Part shown: one piece after another, positions 43,334 to 55,100 of the stretch
Layout: the number at the start of each line of letters is the position of its first letter
Position numbering within the stretch: the first letter of the stretch is position 1
Assembly: GCA_036872755.1 (NCBI GenBank)
Contig: JAVHNS010000013.1
Location: 868,001 to 932,000 of the forward strand
Direction: 5' to 3'
DNA from: Orbilia blumenaviensis
Lineage: Eukaryota; Ascomycota; Orbiliomycetes; Orbiliales; Orbiliaceae
Length of the DNA stretch: 64,000 nt
Made by a program: the position numbers and the translations under genes
The notes under the pieces: generated by a model
Databases searched by the model: none
Told to the model about the DNA's origin: nothing
What the model saw: the letters and a program-made list of their open reading frames with translations, nothing else

Positions 43334-44837
43334 ATGGCCGAACAAATGATCTTGAGGGGAACCTTGGAGGGTAAATATCACCGCTAGAAGCTGGAGGTGC
43401 TTGAAAACAGGACAGTCGGGCTGATGGAATTGGATTACAGGTCACAGCGGATGGGTTACCTGTCTGGCTACCTCGATGGAGAAGTATGTAAAAAAAAAAT
43501 AAAAAAATTACTCCATGATCTTTTATCCCAGGATGCCCTACTTGCCGTAGAGCAAGGCCATTCACGGCGACGAAATCGATAGAATGATGGACTGACAATT
43601 GATGAAATTTTAATAGCCCTAACATGCTTCTTTCCGGTTCCCGTGATAAGTCCCTCATCGTTTGGAACTTGTCTCGCAACGACGACTCGTACGGTACCCC
43701 CAAGCGATCTCTCCACGGTCACTCTCACATCATCTCCGACTGTGTTATCTCCTCTGATGGTGCCTACGCCCTCTCCTCCTCCTGGGACAAGACTCTCCGC
43801 CTCTGGGAGCTCTCGACTGGCAACACCACCCGCACTTTTGTTGGCCACACCAACGATATTCTCTCCGTCAGCTTCTCTGCCGACAACAGACAGATTGTTT
43901 CTGGTTCTCGTGACCGATCGATAAAGTTGTGGAACACTCTCGGTGATTGCAAGTACACAATCACTGAAAAGGGACACACCGACTGGGTTTCGTGTGTTAG
44001 ATTCTCACCAAACCCCCAGAACCCGGTGATCGTTTCCTCGGGATGGGATAAGCTCGTCAAGGTGAGCCTGAGCCTTTTTCCGTGTGCTGTTCGCCACCTT
44101 TTATAAGATTTCAGCGGGTATCCAAAAAATACCCGATCCGATGATGTTTTTGCATTTTCAATGTATTTGCTACTTCAGAGGCCCCATCTAGGCCCATGAG
44201 ACAAAAAATCACCATTCAATGCCCTGAGTTCTTCGAAATCAGCTTCTTATGGCAGTTTTACAGCAACTCCTGTCGTGCGAATCAATATACTAACATATAT
44301 ACCGAAAAAAAGGTCTGGGGCCTCCAAACCTGCCGCATCCAAACCGACCACATCGGCCACTCCGGCTACATCAACACTGTCACCATTTCCCCCGACGGCT
44401 CCCTCTGCGCCTCCGGTGGTAAGGATGGTACTACCATGCTTTGGGACTTGAACGAATCTAAGCACCTCTACTCCCTTCCTGCTGGTGACGAGATCCACGC
44501 CCTCGTTTTCTCCCCCAACCGCTACTGGCTCTGCGCTGCCACTTCCTCGGCAATCATCATCTTCGATTTGGAGAAGAAGAGCAGAGTCGATGAGCTCAAG
44601 CCAGAGTTCCCATCCAACAGCCTCAACCCAGAGAAGAAGAAGAGCAGAGACCCAGAGTGTGTCTCGCTCGCATGGAGCGCTGATGGCCAGACCCTGTTTG
44701 CTGGTACGTATAATTTACATGCTAGCCCCCCCCTTTTTTTTTCCTGTGAAGAGAAGTCCATTATCTAACATACATACCAATTTACAGGATACACCGACAA
44801 CAAGATCAGAGCCTGGGGTGTTATGTCGAGACAGTAA
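43334..44837 (+). CDS. cpc2: RACK1 orthologue, ribosome-bound seven-WD40 scaffold
   Basis: Five exons: 43334-43370, 43441-43483, 43617-44061, 44313-44703, 44788-44837 (966 nt, 321 residues). RACK1 (yeast Asc1, Neurospora CPC-2) sits on the 40S head near the mRNA exit and links translation to signalling. The protein starts [13 protein letters not shown] and shows repeated GH...WD blades: [43 protein letters not shown], and the end [14 protein letters not shown]. Length fits the family (about 316). Introns are 70, 133, 251 and 84 nt with phases matching across every junction. Intron 3 carries a U24-like snoRNA. A small insertion of Lys/Pro/Asn residues lies in the loop before the last blade. 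It converges on the FHA gene. Confidence 0.96.
44135..44232 (+). ncRNA. U24 (snR24)-like box C/D snoRNA in RACK1 intron 3
   Basis: Inside the 251-nt intron 3. Box C ATGATGT at 44141-44147, a guide segment ATTTGCTACTT followed by box D' CAGA (44176-44179), box C'-like ATGAGAC (44196-44202), a second guide region starting TCACCA, and box D CTGA at 44224-44227. The 15-nt string from ATTTGCTA to CAGA equals the yeast snR24 guide as I remember it. U24 directs 2'-O-methylation of the large-subunit rRNA and is hosted in yeast by the ASC1 intron, the orthologue of this gene. The branch site CTAAC lies about 62 nt downstream of box D. A GGGTAT/ATACCC hairpin sits just upstream (44116-44133). Exact ends are estimated. 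Confidence 0.85.
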
Positions 44838-46229
44838 ACGAATTAATTCATCTAAAAGCAAAATCCCCCATATTCTGGACAAGAGCAAACTTTTAATGAA
44901 TTTTTTCTTACTTTATTCCTTTGTGTCATACTCTTTTTTTTTTCCTTTGTCGCTTTTACGGGAGTCTCTCAATGTTCTCTTTTTGAAATCCACCATACCG
45001 CTTTCCGACCTTTGTATCTTACTATTTACACACTACTACCATTACTACTAAAAAAACTCGACGGACCTGCTGACACGAGCATACACACAAACACCCACAC
45101 CCACACATACGCAAAGCCGAATTCCTCCATATACCCCGACTTCTCCTCCTCCCACCATTCCTTACTCACTCACTCAGTTTCTCCACGTTTTTCTCCTATA
45201 TATATGTACCTCGATTCGGTGTCCTCCACGTGGCTGGGAAACACCTTGTCAGCGACGGAGCTTATGGCTTAAATAGATGAATATATCCGTAAACAGGCAG
45301 ATTCACTGATCTTTAAACTAAAATGCGTAAACTCGCTCGTACTTTTTTTTTTTTTTTTTTTGGACTCCATGAGATCAACAACCTCAAACCATGAGATTGC
45401 CAAGTGAGCCAGAGGCCCCACCGATTCAGCAATAATCACCTAGTTGTGCGAACGAAATAGAAGACTACCTTAGGACTCACACATATGCTTATCAAGATAG
45501 ATGCCAAAGTAGAAATCCCGTTCGATACAGGCTGAAGATTATCGTCAAGTAAGAAGCTGATTTATACCCTTAAATCCACTCAATCACAAGTTCACCACTG
45601 CAGTAAGGATTTAAAAAAAGGGCTGAAGTTTAAGCTTAAATCGTAACTTCACAAACTTGGTGATTTTTTTCTTCTTCGTTTTTCAGAAAGACAAAATAAT
45701 AGATCAGAGTTAAACACAATCAAGAAGGAGATAATTTCCATTTGCCATTTTGCCATTTTTTGCACCGATCCGTCCCACCGCCTATCCGTATCCATAATAT
45801 TTAAAACGAAAGTTGATCCAATCTGCTGCTTTAAAAAAAAAAAGAAAAAGGAAAAAAAGAGAACTAAAAAACTTATCCTATATGTCCAGTCCACACCTCC
45901 TAAGGAGTGTAGCATCCCCCTTGTTGCGTGAGCCCTAGACAATATCCGAAATATAAGGGAAAGGCCGAGACCTGAACTAAAAGAAAAGCAGACCGATCCT
46001 GCGCCGGTGTACATGAGTTTGACCGCAGTAGGGAAAAGGAGAAAGGTCAAAGGATAGTAAGATTATAAATTCAAGAGAAGAGAACCAACAGAGAAAAAAG
46101 AACCAAAGGAAACCCAGAAAGCAAGATATTAGCTCCGAAAGAAAAAAAAATCGTAAAAACTTATTGGGTAAGGAATCGAACCCGAACAGCTTCGCTTCCA
46201 CCGTGCCCATGGAGACTATACCTATCCCT
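44838..46229. other. Convergent 3' flanks of cpc2 and the FHA gene
   Basis: T-rich cpc2 3' flank, a T19 run at 45343-45361, and A-rich stretches at about 45,832-45,860 and 46,141-46,149. No gene is seen. Confidence 0.5.
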
Positions 46230-47180
46230 TTAAATGTCACCAGCGGTGGCGACCAAGGCTGCGAAGACACCGACGCCACCAATAAAAGCGCCAGCCATCG
46301 CGGTAGCAATAGTAGATCCCCACGTAGGCCCGGCATTTTGAATACGAGGACGTTTAGCCTCCGGTTCAGCAGCCTCAGCTTCGAGCTCACTTTTAAGCTC
46401 GCTGGCAAGGGCGAGAAGCTCTTTGCGTTCCGCTTCCTCGCGCGGGTTCTGAACCTCAGCGGGGTCATTGTTTTGACCAGTGCGGGTTAAGAAACGTTGA
46501 GGAAGTGGTGCAATCTTGCGTGGCGTGGAAATCTCTAGGGCTTCAAGCTCTGAAGCCACGGAATAATGCGGGTACTCCTCAGCCTCCTCACTTTCCGAAC
46601 GCTTGCGCTTCTTATTAGCAGGTGGAAGGAGGTCTGGATCAGCCATGAGGATGTCTTGAGTATCGTTCGATTCTCCGATCTCAAGGTCTGGCTGTGTACT
46701 GAAAAGATCCTCAATCTCGGCATTCCAGCGCTTGACAATTTCATCTTCCTGAGAAGATCGGACTTCTTCTTCATCCTTGGGCGAGAAGAAGTTCTCCATT
46801 GACATAGCATTCTTGACTGGGTTTTGACCAAGAATATTCTTAGTTCCTTTGTCTAAGATAACCCCACCCTCAGCAATGTCGTCGTCGTCTGAAGGGCTTG
46901 ACTCGGTATCATGACCATCAGTATCGCCGTCAAATTCCATGAGATCTTCGTCGACATCGTCTTCATTATCGTAGTCATCGTCTTCTGTAGGCAAAAACCC
47001 ACCGGGGACTTCTAAAACGTCATCGTCGACTTCATCGTCGGAAACATCCTCCGATCCCTCTTTATCACTAACTTCAGAGTCAGATGATTGGCAAATTGCA
47101 TGGCACGGCTTTTCCATCCAGCTATCGCCGTCACTATCTTGTTCCTCCTCATCCTCCTCTTCCTCCTCTTCCTCCTCTTC

Positions 47181-47213
<33 letters not shown>

Positions 47214-49428
47214 CTCTTCGTGAAACTCAAGTTCCTCTTCATCATCAGACTCTTGATAGTTACCCGCCATCTTGAGTACTGGAGACGGCGAACGGGTCTC
47301 AGAGTGGCTCGGAACACATTGTGAGAGGGTGGCCTCTGTGTTTGGTATTGAGGATCTCTCAGGGACTTGCTCGGCCTCTGGCCCTACTTTGTTTTCGGTT
47401 TTCATCCCTTGGCCGAAGTTTCTGACCCACGTTGGGATATCTGGGTCGGACTTTGCAGTGCTATCATCTGGAGAGACCTGTGCGCCCGGGTTGGGTCCCA
47501 GTTCGGTTGGTGGTTTATGAGAACGAGCAAATTGCATCTCAATTCTCGACCGAAGGAACTCCTGGGCTCGGTCTCTCCTCATAGCTTCAGCTTTACGAAC
47601 TTGCTCCATTGCTAATTTAGTGCGATTGGCTAAATTAGTTATAGAGTCCCGAGACATAGTGAGCGAGGTGGTCACATCAAGAGGCTTACTGTCCGAAGCA
47701 GGTGGAGTACCACCAGCGTAGACAAAAGGTGAAAGGAAAGGAGCGGCAGTCCAGGTGCTATTCCAAGCTTTTTGAACTTCAGGTGGAACAATTTCCTTGA
47801 CGAGGGCCGGCATGGACGATTGCATAGGTGGCAGCGATGGAAGGCCGGTTATGGAAGCCTTAATAGGTTCAGGCGAGAATGGAGAAGTTGGGGCTGACTC
47901 AGGAGCTGCTTCTACACCAGAGACACTATCCTCGTCGGCAGATTCGCTATCTGAAGGGTCGTAATCTCCGACCGACTGGGTATCAGAATCAACATCAACT
48001 GAGCTTATAGCAGCTCGTTCATTCGATAGGGGAATATCACGGGCCTGGGGGGATCGTCTAGATTGCTCTCGGCGCTCCTGAGCAAGAAGGTCGGGAATCG
48101 ATATCCGAGCTCCTGGAAGCTTGCTTTGCTGTAAGATCGGTGTCTCAGCTGTTAAATCCACGACATGAGGGTCTCGGACAACCGGCGGATCCAGGTCGAT
48201 ACAAACAGGTTCACGTATGTTCTCTCGAATAATGGTGATCGATTCTTCAGATGGCCGTCCATTAGGACAAGAAGCGCCTGGCCAGCCTCTAAAGTTCGCT
48301 CTATTCACCCACCCCGACTCACCCCAACGGCCGGGTACGGTCTTTTGAGGTACTTCTTCGTCCCAATCATTATCCCGGTCGGATGTTGAAGTCAGGTCGA
48401 CTGTATTGATGGGTTTAACCTCAGTAATCACAACATCGTCATCTTCCACTTCGTCGTCCTCGTCCTCGCTCGAGTAATAGGGACTGTCTGGAAGGACCAG
48501 CTCATCGCTCGTAATGCCGTACCCGTGGTGAATTTCGGCCATCCTGCTGTTCTGGACAACCTTCACATCAAAGGCTTTTGGTGGGTAAACATCTATAAAA
48601 TGTTTAGTGGTTGCAAGATGAAAGTTATACCGATAGAAGTTCATACCAGCACCGCGAGTCACCGAGTTTCCGAATCTGACTTGAGAGCCTGTCTCTAATA
48701 GCACAAATCGTCTTGGTTCGAGGCGTTTATCATCAAGATATGTACCGTGCATGGAGCCAGCGTCGGATATGAGAACCTAAAGTGTATAAATATTTCGTGT
48801 GAGTCAATATATGCACATATATATAGTAAGATGGTAAAGCAAAAAAAAGAAAAAAGATGAGGGTGAAATGAGCAACCGCCGCAGTAAGCATAGTGGCCTT
48901 GAGTTGTGGTAATAAATAGCAGCAAAGATGTGCGTGTAGAGTGCCATAATCGCCTGTAGCATCAGAACTACGAGAGAGGCGAGCTAAACGAGGCTTCAGG
49001 CTACGTACCTTTCCTTCCTCATCACACTTTATCCAAGAATGTAACCGACTCATAACGGGAGAGTCGAAGTAGGCATTATTACGGTCTGGCTGGAGGTTCT
49101 TAGTCTTGTTCCTGCTGGACCGACCGACGGTAATAAGAGGTTCCTTCCGGGTAATGGGGATGGACCGAGTTCCAACCGAGTCCGGGACATCGTCGGTTGG
49201 AGTGAGAATGACCTCAGCGATATCTGCACGAGACACTTGATATTTAGCATTTCCACGTAGGTTGGAAATATTCTGATGTACTACAGAACGAGAGTACGTA
49301 TGCATCAGGAAGGGGGTTAATGAGTAGGGAGGCCGCAGGATGAGTCCGGAACGCGGTGCCTCGGAAGTTAGGCGGGGCCCCAGGGCAGAAGACGATTCCA
49401 ACTCACTCTCGAGGGGCATGGAAGCCAT
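46230..49428 (-). CDS. FHA-domain protein with acidic region and C-terminal membrane anchor
   Basis: Three exons: 49428-49009, 48776-48647, 48592-46230 (2913 nt, 970 residues). FHA domains bind phosphothreonine. The FHA fold spans about residues 97-185 and shows the key GR (102-103), SRLH (127-130) and the GSMHGTYL loop split by intron 1. The 54-nt intron 2 is required: it restores VTRGADVYPPKAF and has a CTAAAC branch site. The rest is mostly disordered with an Asp/Glu run (nt about 47,155-47,225) and an NLS-like KKRKRSE. The last 30 residues are hydrophobic and Gly/Ala-rich (GAFIGGVGVFAALVATAG), consistent with a tail anchor. Similar FHA proteins occur across Pezizomycotina. SLMAP/Far10 also combine FHA and a tail anchor, but I see no long coiled coil here, so I do not assign that role. 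Confidence 0.82.
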
Positions 49429-51841
49429 GGTGCTGCCTTTCCAGAGCTATATCTAGACGAAAGAAATCTCTTGCAAGAATAAAAAACTATGTCCCTATTG
49501 TAAAATATGCCAACCAAAGCCGGTTCTGAAGCTGTGGAAAGAAGATGGTATGGTGAAGGGAGGATGTGAGGAGATCAAGAGGGTTGATTATGAAGCGTAG
49601 TCACAGAATGGAGGGGTTATGGGCGAGGATGTGTTGGAGCAATTAACAACCCTCCAGAGCCTCTGTTCCAATCAGCAATGCAAAGCCAGAACAGCTCCTT
49701 TGAAACTCTGCCAATCTGCTCAAAAAGAGTTCCACCGGCCACCGAGCTCTCAGGGAAGACCTCTCAGATCCTGTCAACTGCTTTCCACAGTAAGTTCCAT
49801 TTGTTCAAACGAAAAAAAAAAACTGCTGATTTGGCAGCACGACGGGAGAATACGGGTTTTTTTGGGGGGAGGTACAGCGAGGCTGCCGGATGAGGGTTCA
49901 ATATCCCCAGCCGGACACTTGACATCAGTTATATCGACAACTTGAAACCTGCGCGAGGATCCAGCCGTGCTTACAGTCATACACAGATGCTACTCGCCGT
50001 GAACCGCCCAATACTACTTGCCCACATACCACAGGAAGTAATATATGTATACACACACAGATCCGGGTTTCTCTTATGGCATGTCGTTCTCCGAACCTAC
50101 TTGTTGCACATCGCGGGTACTCAATAGACCATGGCATGTCTTTGGCGTGCCGGAACTGCACTCACTTTCGAAGCAACCCGCGTTTGACTCTCCGCGACGT
50201 TAACTTGCTGCATATCCCAAGCCCCAAGCAGTTGCTCCGATATCACGCCGTTTACCTATCAGAAATACCCCGCCAACCAGAGCAAGCTAGTGAATCACGA
50301 GAGCAAGCATGGTGCAGCCAGACCTCAATGACTTTGCCCGTTCCAGACTAATGCAGAGCAGCCCTGCCTACAGGATCCAAGATCGAGGTTCATGGACCCG
50401 CTCCGTAAAAGGAAATTACTCTATGACAAACATTGCAAACATACCAAACTACAACGTCTCTGATACGCGAAATCGCGTTGTCACGGCTCAGAATCCTCTG
50501 TATCTGGCTACTATTTCGGCAAAGCCCAAAATTGCATGGCATTTTATCCTAGTGCCTCTACTAAAGCCGACAATTTAACGATTATACGGCACAGGTATCC
50601 ATAGATATCACTAACAATCTCCTGCATTTGGTATCATTGCAGGAATTGACATACGCATATCTACTTTCTGTAACACTCATTCTACGAATTTACAAGTCAA
50701 CCTTTAACTGAATTCTATTTAGACTACTAGATCCGGGCGTTTGAAAATAAACATACATATAGGAGCCCTCACAAGCCCTAAAACCTTTGCCAATATCTCA
50801 GTATCGCTGATGTATGAAACCTAGGACTTGCGCTCAAAGTCCACTTCAAAAACCTAACCACTGATGGGCTGTGATTGTGCCTATTTAGCCCCCTTTAAAA
50901 TATGGACTTAGCTATCAAACTTACTATAATATATTAAATACGCTGGGACCGAGACTATTAAATACGTAAGAACTGGGGGGTTGTTGCACAAAAGACGTTT
51001 CAAGAGCTTATACCAGTCGTTTACCGGATCAATTTCCTAGACGACTATACAAACTCTGGTATAGTTGAAGAATTCAAATAAGCCGACTGGTGGATGACTG
51101 GTGGGCAAGATCGAGACTGGTTTCACTGATGTAAACTTAAGCAGTTTAACGAATCCGCGGGCCCTGAGCCAAGTCCTCCATGGCGTGAGCCTTACCATCA
51201 GGAAACCTGTTGGTAGTCTGACCGCTTTTTTTCTTCTGCCAGGACTATAATAGCATCCGCAATACTGCTAATTATAAAAGACCCTAGAGGCCTTGCAAAT
51301 CACAATCTAGGACAGGTCAGCTGGGATATTAGCGTTATATACTGAAACAAAGCCGCGATGCTGATTTGTCAACCTTCGTATATCAACTATACCTAGGTAC
51401 CAATTAGCCATTAAATACCTAGGTAGTTAATTAATATTCAAAATTTAGCAATTCAAGTTCGAGATCCATACCACGAGACTAAGATCTAAATATGCCCACC
51501 ATAAACTACACATGCTTTCCTAAAAAAAGTCACTAGATATTATAACCGCCTAATCTCGTACATCAGCTTCCGGACCACGAAATCTTTGAGAAAGTCGAGG
51601 TTGACTTGTCTCGGTAATATATCTAACGTATATGCCTAACTGCTAGTTGAGAAATCTCCAAAACCAACGCAAAAAATACAACACCAAGACCCCTGCCTTT
51701 ACCTCCGTCTACGGAGTGGGGGTTTTCCTGAGTCACACAAACTAAAATACGAAAGGGGCAGGCCGGCTGGGACTCCTGAGGAGCTCTCAAATTCCAGATC
51801 GGAAATAAAACAAAATAACGAAAAAAAAAAGTTTTTCTGAA
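49429..51841. other. Intergenic, nothing recognised
   Basis: FHA promoter followed by about 2 kb without credible genes. The longest frame (89 codons from ATG 50309) has no recognisable features. Positions 50,590-51,540 are AT-rich with palindromic CCTAGGTA motifs near 51,391-51,425. Confidence 0.5.
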
Positions 51842-51913
51842 TAGCATCGAACAGTTTCGATCTGTTGGCCTCCGGGTTATGAGCCCGGCGCGCTTCCACT
51901 GCGCCACGATGCT
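51842..51913 (-). tRNA. Initiator tRNA-Met (CAT)
   Basis: 72-nt cloverleaf on the minus strand, no intron. Anticodon CAT lies in the loop CTCATAA, closed by the three consecutive G:C pairs (GGG/CCC) typical of initiators. The acceptor stem begins with A1:U72, another eukaryotic initiator mark, and the T-loop reads ATCGAAA, with A54 in place of TTC. Acceptor, D, anticodon and T stems all pair. A T10 run on the minus strand (51829-51820) about 12 nt past the end is the Pol III terminator. The elongator tRNA-Met is excluded by these identity features. Confidence 0.95.
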
Positions 51914-53187
51914 TTGATTTCGATGAAGAGAAATGTCACAAGATGGCCCACTTGATCCGGCAAAGGCTCAGTCTTAACGGCCCTTCAGCAACCAAATAGT
52001 AACGAGCAATTCGAAAGGCAAGAGAGAGGAAAACTCAATTACTTATGGCTTCAAGGAAGCTGGTAGCTATAGTTCAGACCCTATCGGTTTTCGTTCTAAC
52101 GATAATCCCATAGCCCATGCTTATTTACGTGTGTCTGGGTGCATCCCATTAATATTAAGATCAGATAATCATGATAATTCTTCTTCTGAGGATATGAGAG
52201 AGGTAGATACTTGAGTCTGATTTGATCCTACTAATATTTCTACCTATGTATGGCTGCTATTGAGTAGTGCTAGTTTTCTGTTGATATGCTTAGCTTGGTT
52301 GTTTAATGTAACGTATACGTCAATCCCTTATTTCTGCATCTTGCAAAATGCAACTATCTCAGATTCGAGATTCATATCAGAGCATATAAAATAGCGCCAT
52401 ATTGTCTGGTATCTCACTCGCTAGCTGACCCTCTTACATATAGCTATACCCAATATAATTTTTATTTTGTGTTAGCACCAGCTATAAAGAGGCCAAGATA
52501 GCCCAACTCTTCGCCAGGTAATTTTGCCGCCTCGGTTTAGTATATTGGCGAATGTAAACTCGGGCCTGGAAATTACCGCAACCTAGTCTTATGCAATTAA
52601 CCATGTGCTGCCCCAGCCATATCCTGGGCCCTCATGCATGTACGCAATTGGTGGGGCGATTATGGCCAAGTACCAGATTCCATGTAAGTTGCAATACTGG
52701 CCCTTTGATTACTTCCGTGCCATCTCATTGGTTCCGGTCCCAAATTCTGGTGGCCTATAAGACTGGAGAAATTGAGATCCGGGTTTAGTATATAATAGAA
52801 AATGGTGGATCATTCGCAATCTAACCCACGTTATACTCTGACCTTTACGACCATCGACCCAGTTCCACGGGCGCCCAACTTAATTACTGGATTTTCGGCA
52901 AGTACTGACGCGGGGGTGCCAAACTGTTGGTATGGGTAGCAACGGTACCACAGATCCATATATACTGACATGCGAAATGCGTACACATGTATGCATTAGT
53001 GATTTCAAAAATTAAAACTATACATGTTAAGGACTGTAAAAACTGCCACCAAATAAGTGGAATCGAAAATTAAATCTTTAAAATTTCTAGATATATCTAG
53101 GTCTAGGGTCTTTTGATATTATAAACCCACTCTCTTTATTCTGTCCATTAGCTCAACTATTTCCCACTGTCATTAAATAAATAGCTT
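51914..53187. other. Intergenic, nothing recognised
   Basis: tRNA upstream region and 3' flank of the permease gene. AT-rich, short frames only. Confidence 0.5.
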
Positions 53188-55100
53188 TTATTTGGAATCG
53201 AGCTGTTCAACTGCGACTCTTTCGACTGGCTCTTCTTCCTGTTGTTTACGATCAAAGAAGTGTAACAATAACTTCAAAGTGAGGCTGCTCACGATACTCA
53301 TTCCGAGAATTCCAACCATGACTAGGTTACTCTTTCGGAATTGTCGAGGACCTGCAACTGCATCGGATGCCCAACCTGTGTAGAGAGCATATGTCTGTTT
53401 TTTTTTTGGGGGGGGGAAAGTGTTAGTGCCCCTTTCTAGAAGATATTGGGAATGACGAACTTACAGTAGTCACAGACCCAAGATTCCCCAGCCCAGAAAC
53501 CAAAGCGGTAGCTGCAGCGACGCCAACTTCTCCATGTCTTCGTGCAAAAATTTCACTATTGGCAGTCAGCACATTTATCTTCAAAAGATATGGGCACAGG
53601 GGATACGAACTTAGTCCATGTCATCACATTTGGTGTCGTGGGCCCCAAGCCGAAGCCTACAACCAATAAGCCACCGTATCTAGTCCATGGCTTTGTTGCA
53701 AATGTGGTCATTAGCAGCCCTACTATTTGTAGGACGCATCCAAAAGAAAAGATGTATGCTCGCTTGCTATTAAACCGGTCGGATAACGGCATAGCGATCA
53801 AGATAGCAATCAAATCGCAGACCCATATCGGTGCGAACAGTAAACTGATCTCCACCGGGGTCAAAGTGGGATTTGTGGACCTGATAATCAAAGTACCATA
53901 GTTTTGGACTCCAATCCCCACGCCGACGACACCAAAATACATCAAAGTTAGGGGCCAAAGACGCCAATCGATCATCACGCTTCCGAGATCTTTCACAGTC
54001 CATGCTGGAGCGTGGTAGACCTTCTTCATCTCTTCGTAGTGGACCCTCTGGTCACGTTCGTTGCTAAATGCAGGAACTTGACGTGGGAGATAGTTGTAGT
54101 ACCAGCGAAGCTTTCGACTTTCTCCTGGTGGATAAGGGCGGTCCGGGAGCCACCAAAGGAGAACAATGGCATCGATGACAGTAATTATGCCGTAGATCAT
54201 GAACATCCACTCAAATCCTGTAAGCCCACCATAGCCGTTCATTTTTTGGAAGCCGGCCGAGACAAGGGAAACCACCGCGGCGGAAACTTGGGCAGCGGTG
54301 AAGTAGTATCCTATCCTCTTTCCCGTGCGGTTGGGTGGGTAAAAGAGGGTTAGGTAATAGGACATACCGGGCCACATCCCAGCTATAACGATACCGAGAA
54401 GGACACGGATTAGGCTTATTATATGATATTAGTATATAGTGGTTCTGTTTAGTCGAAGAGATATCAAGACTAATGCTTACTAAAAGTTCCACGCTGCATT
54501 TAGCGCTGCATGACAGGCGCCCACGACCCCGACGCAGAATACGATACGGCTTAGCCAGACATGCGGCGAAAGTTTTGACATTATTAAGTTGGATGGGAAG
54601 TCAAAGATTACGTAGCACACGTAGAACAGTGCGAGACCGGTACTGATTTGGTGGCCGTTGAGGCCTAGTTTTTGTCCCAGTGAGTCGCCAGTGGAGAAGT
54701 TCATAGTCAGGGCTAAGCCGACATTCGAACGAATGGCCGCGCAGAGGAAGTACAGAACCCATAATGCTAATTCATAGTACTGTTAGATTATTATTCGATA
54801 TAGAGCATTATAGCCTCAAAGATCACTTACCGGGAATTATTCTTCTGTCAAGCTTTCTGTTGCAAATAGACCTGTTAGTATCGATATATCTTACACGCAG
54901 CACTGAAATGCTCATGTGTTGGCCTGTTATATTTCTACAATAAGCAGCTACTAGAACAACACGAACTCTTACCTATAAACTCGGTCGACCTCACTGGTAG
55001 AGGCGCTGTTGCCAATTTCTACGTTAATGTCTTTGAAAACTGAGTCGCGGACGTTGACGGGCTCGCTAAACGCCTTTGGGTCATCAGCTGAGGTCCCCAT
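53188..55100 (-). CDS. MFS permease, Dal5/allantoate anion:cation symporter family
   Basis: Six exons: 55100-54973, 54856-54831, 54766-54481, 54414-53611, 53555-53465, 53394-53188 (1542 nt, 513 residues). Plasma-membrane proton symporters of this family (Dal5, Tna1, Seo1) take up allantoate, nicotinate, pantothenate and related anions. Landmarks: KLDRRIIP before TM1, LYFLCAAIRSNVGLALT, the TM4-5 block GIVIAGMWPGMSYY followed by FYPPNRTGKRIGYYF, the central loop with LPRQVPAFSNERD, and a late NEIFARRHGEVGVA motif after an intron. About 12 hydrophobic segments. Exon 2 is only 26 nt. All introns are 55-116 nt. The last intron has a homopolymeric C9A10 stretch right before its CAG acceptor instead of a polypyrimidine tract. 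Substrate cannot be told from sequence. Confidence 0.9.
53398..53416. repeat. T10G9 compound homopolymer in permease intron 5
   Basis: T10 (53398-53407) followed by G9 (53408-53416). On the coding strand it reads C9A10 and ends 3 bases before the exon, right at the 3' splice site. Confidence 0.85.

Noticed and set aside
43484..43616. Second snoRNA in RACK1 intron 2 (ATGATC, ATGATGGACTGA, TGATGA strings)
   Set aside because: C and D boxes are not in the right order or spacing, and there is no recognisable guide.
46171..46187. tRNA T-arm-like sequence (minus TTCGGGTTCGATTCC)
   Set aside because: No matching acceptor, D or anticodon stems at proper distances; it lies in the 3' flank of the FHA gene.
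46230..49428. SLMAP/Far10-type STRIPAK subunit identity for the FHA protein
   Set aside because: FHA plus tail anchor fits, but the long coiled coil is missing and the middle is acidic disorder; kept as a general FHA protein.
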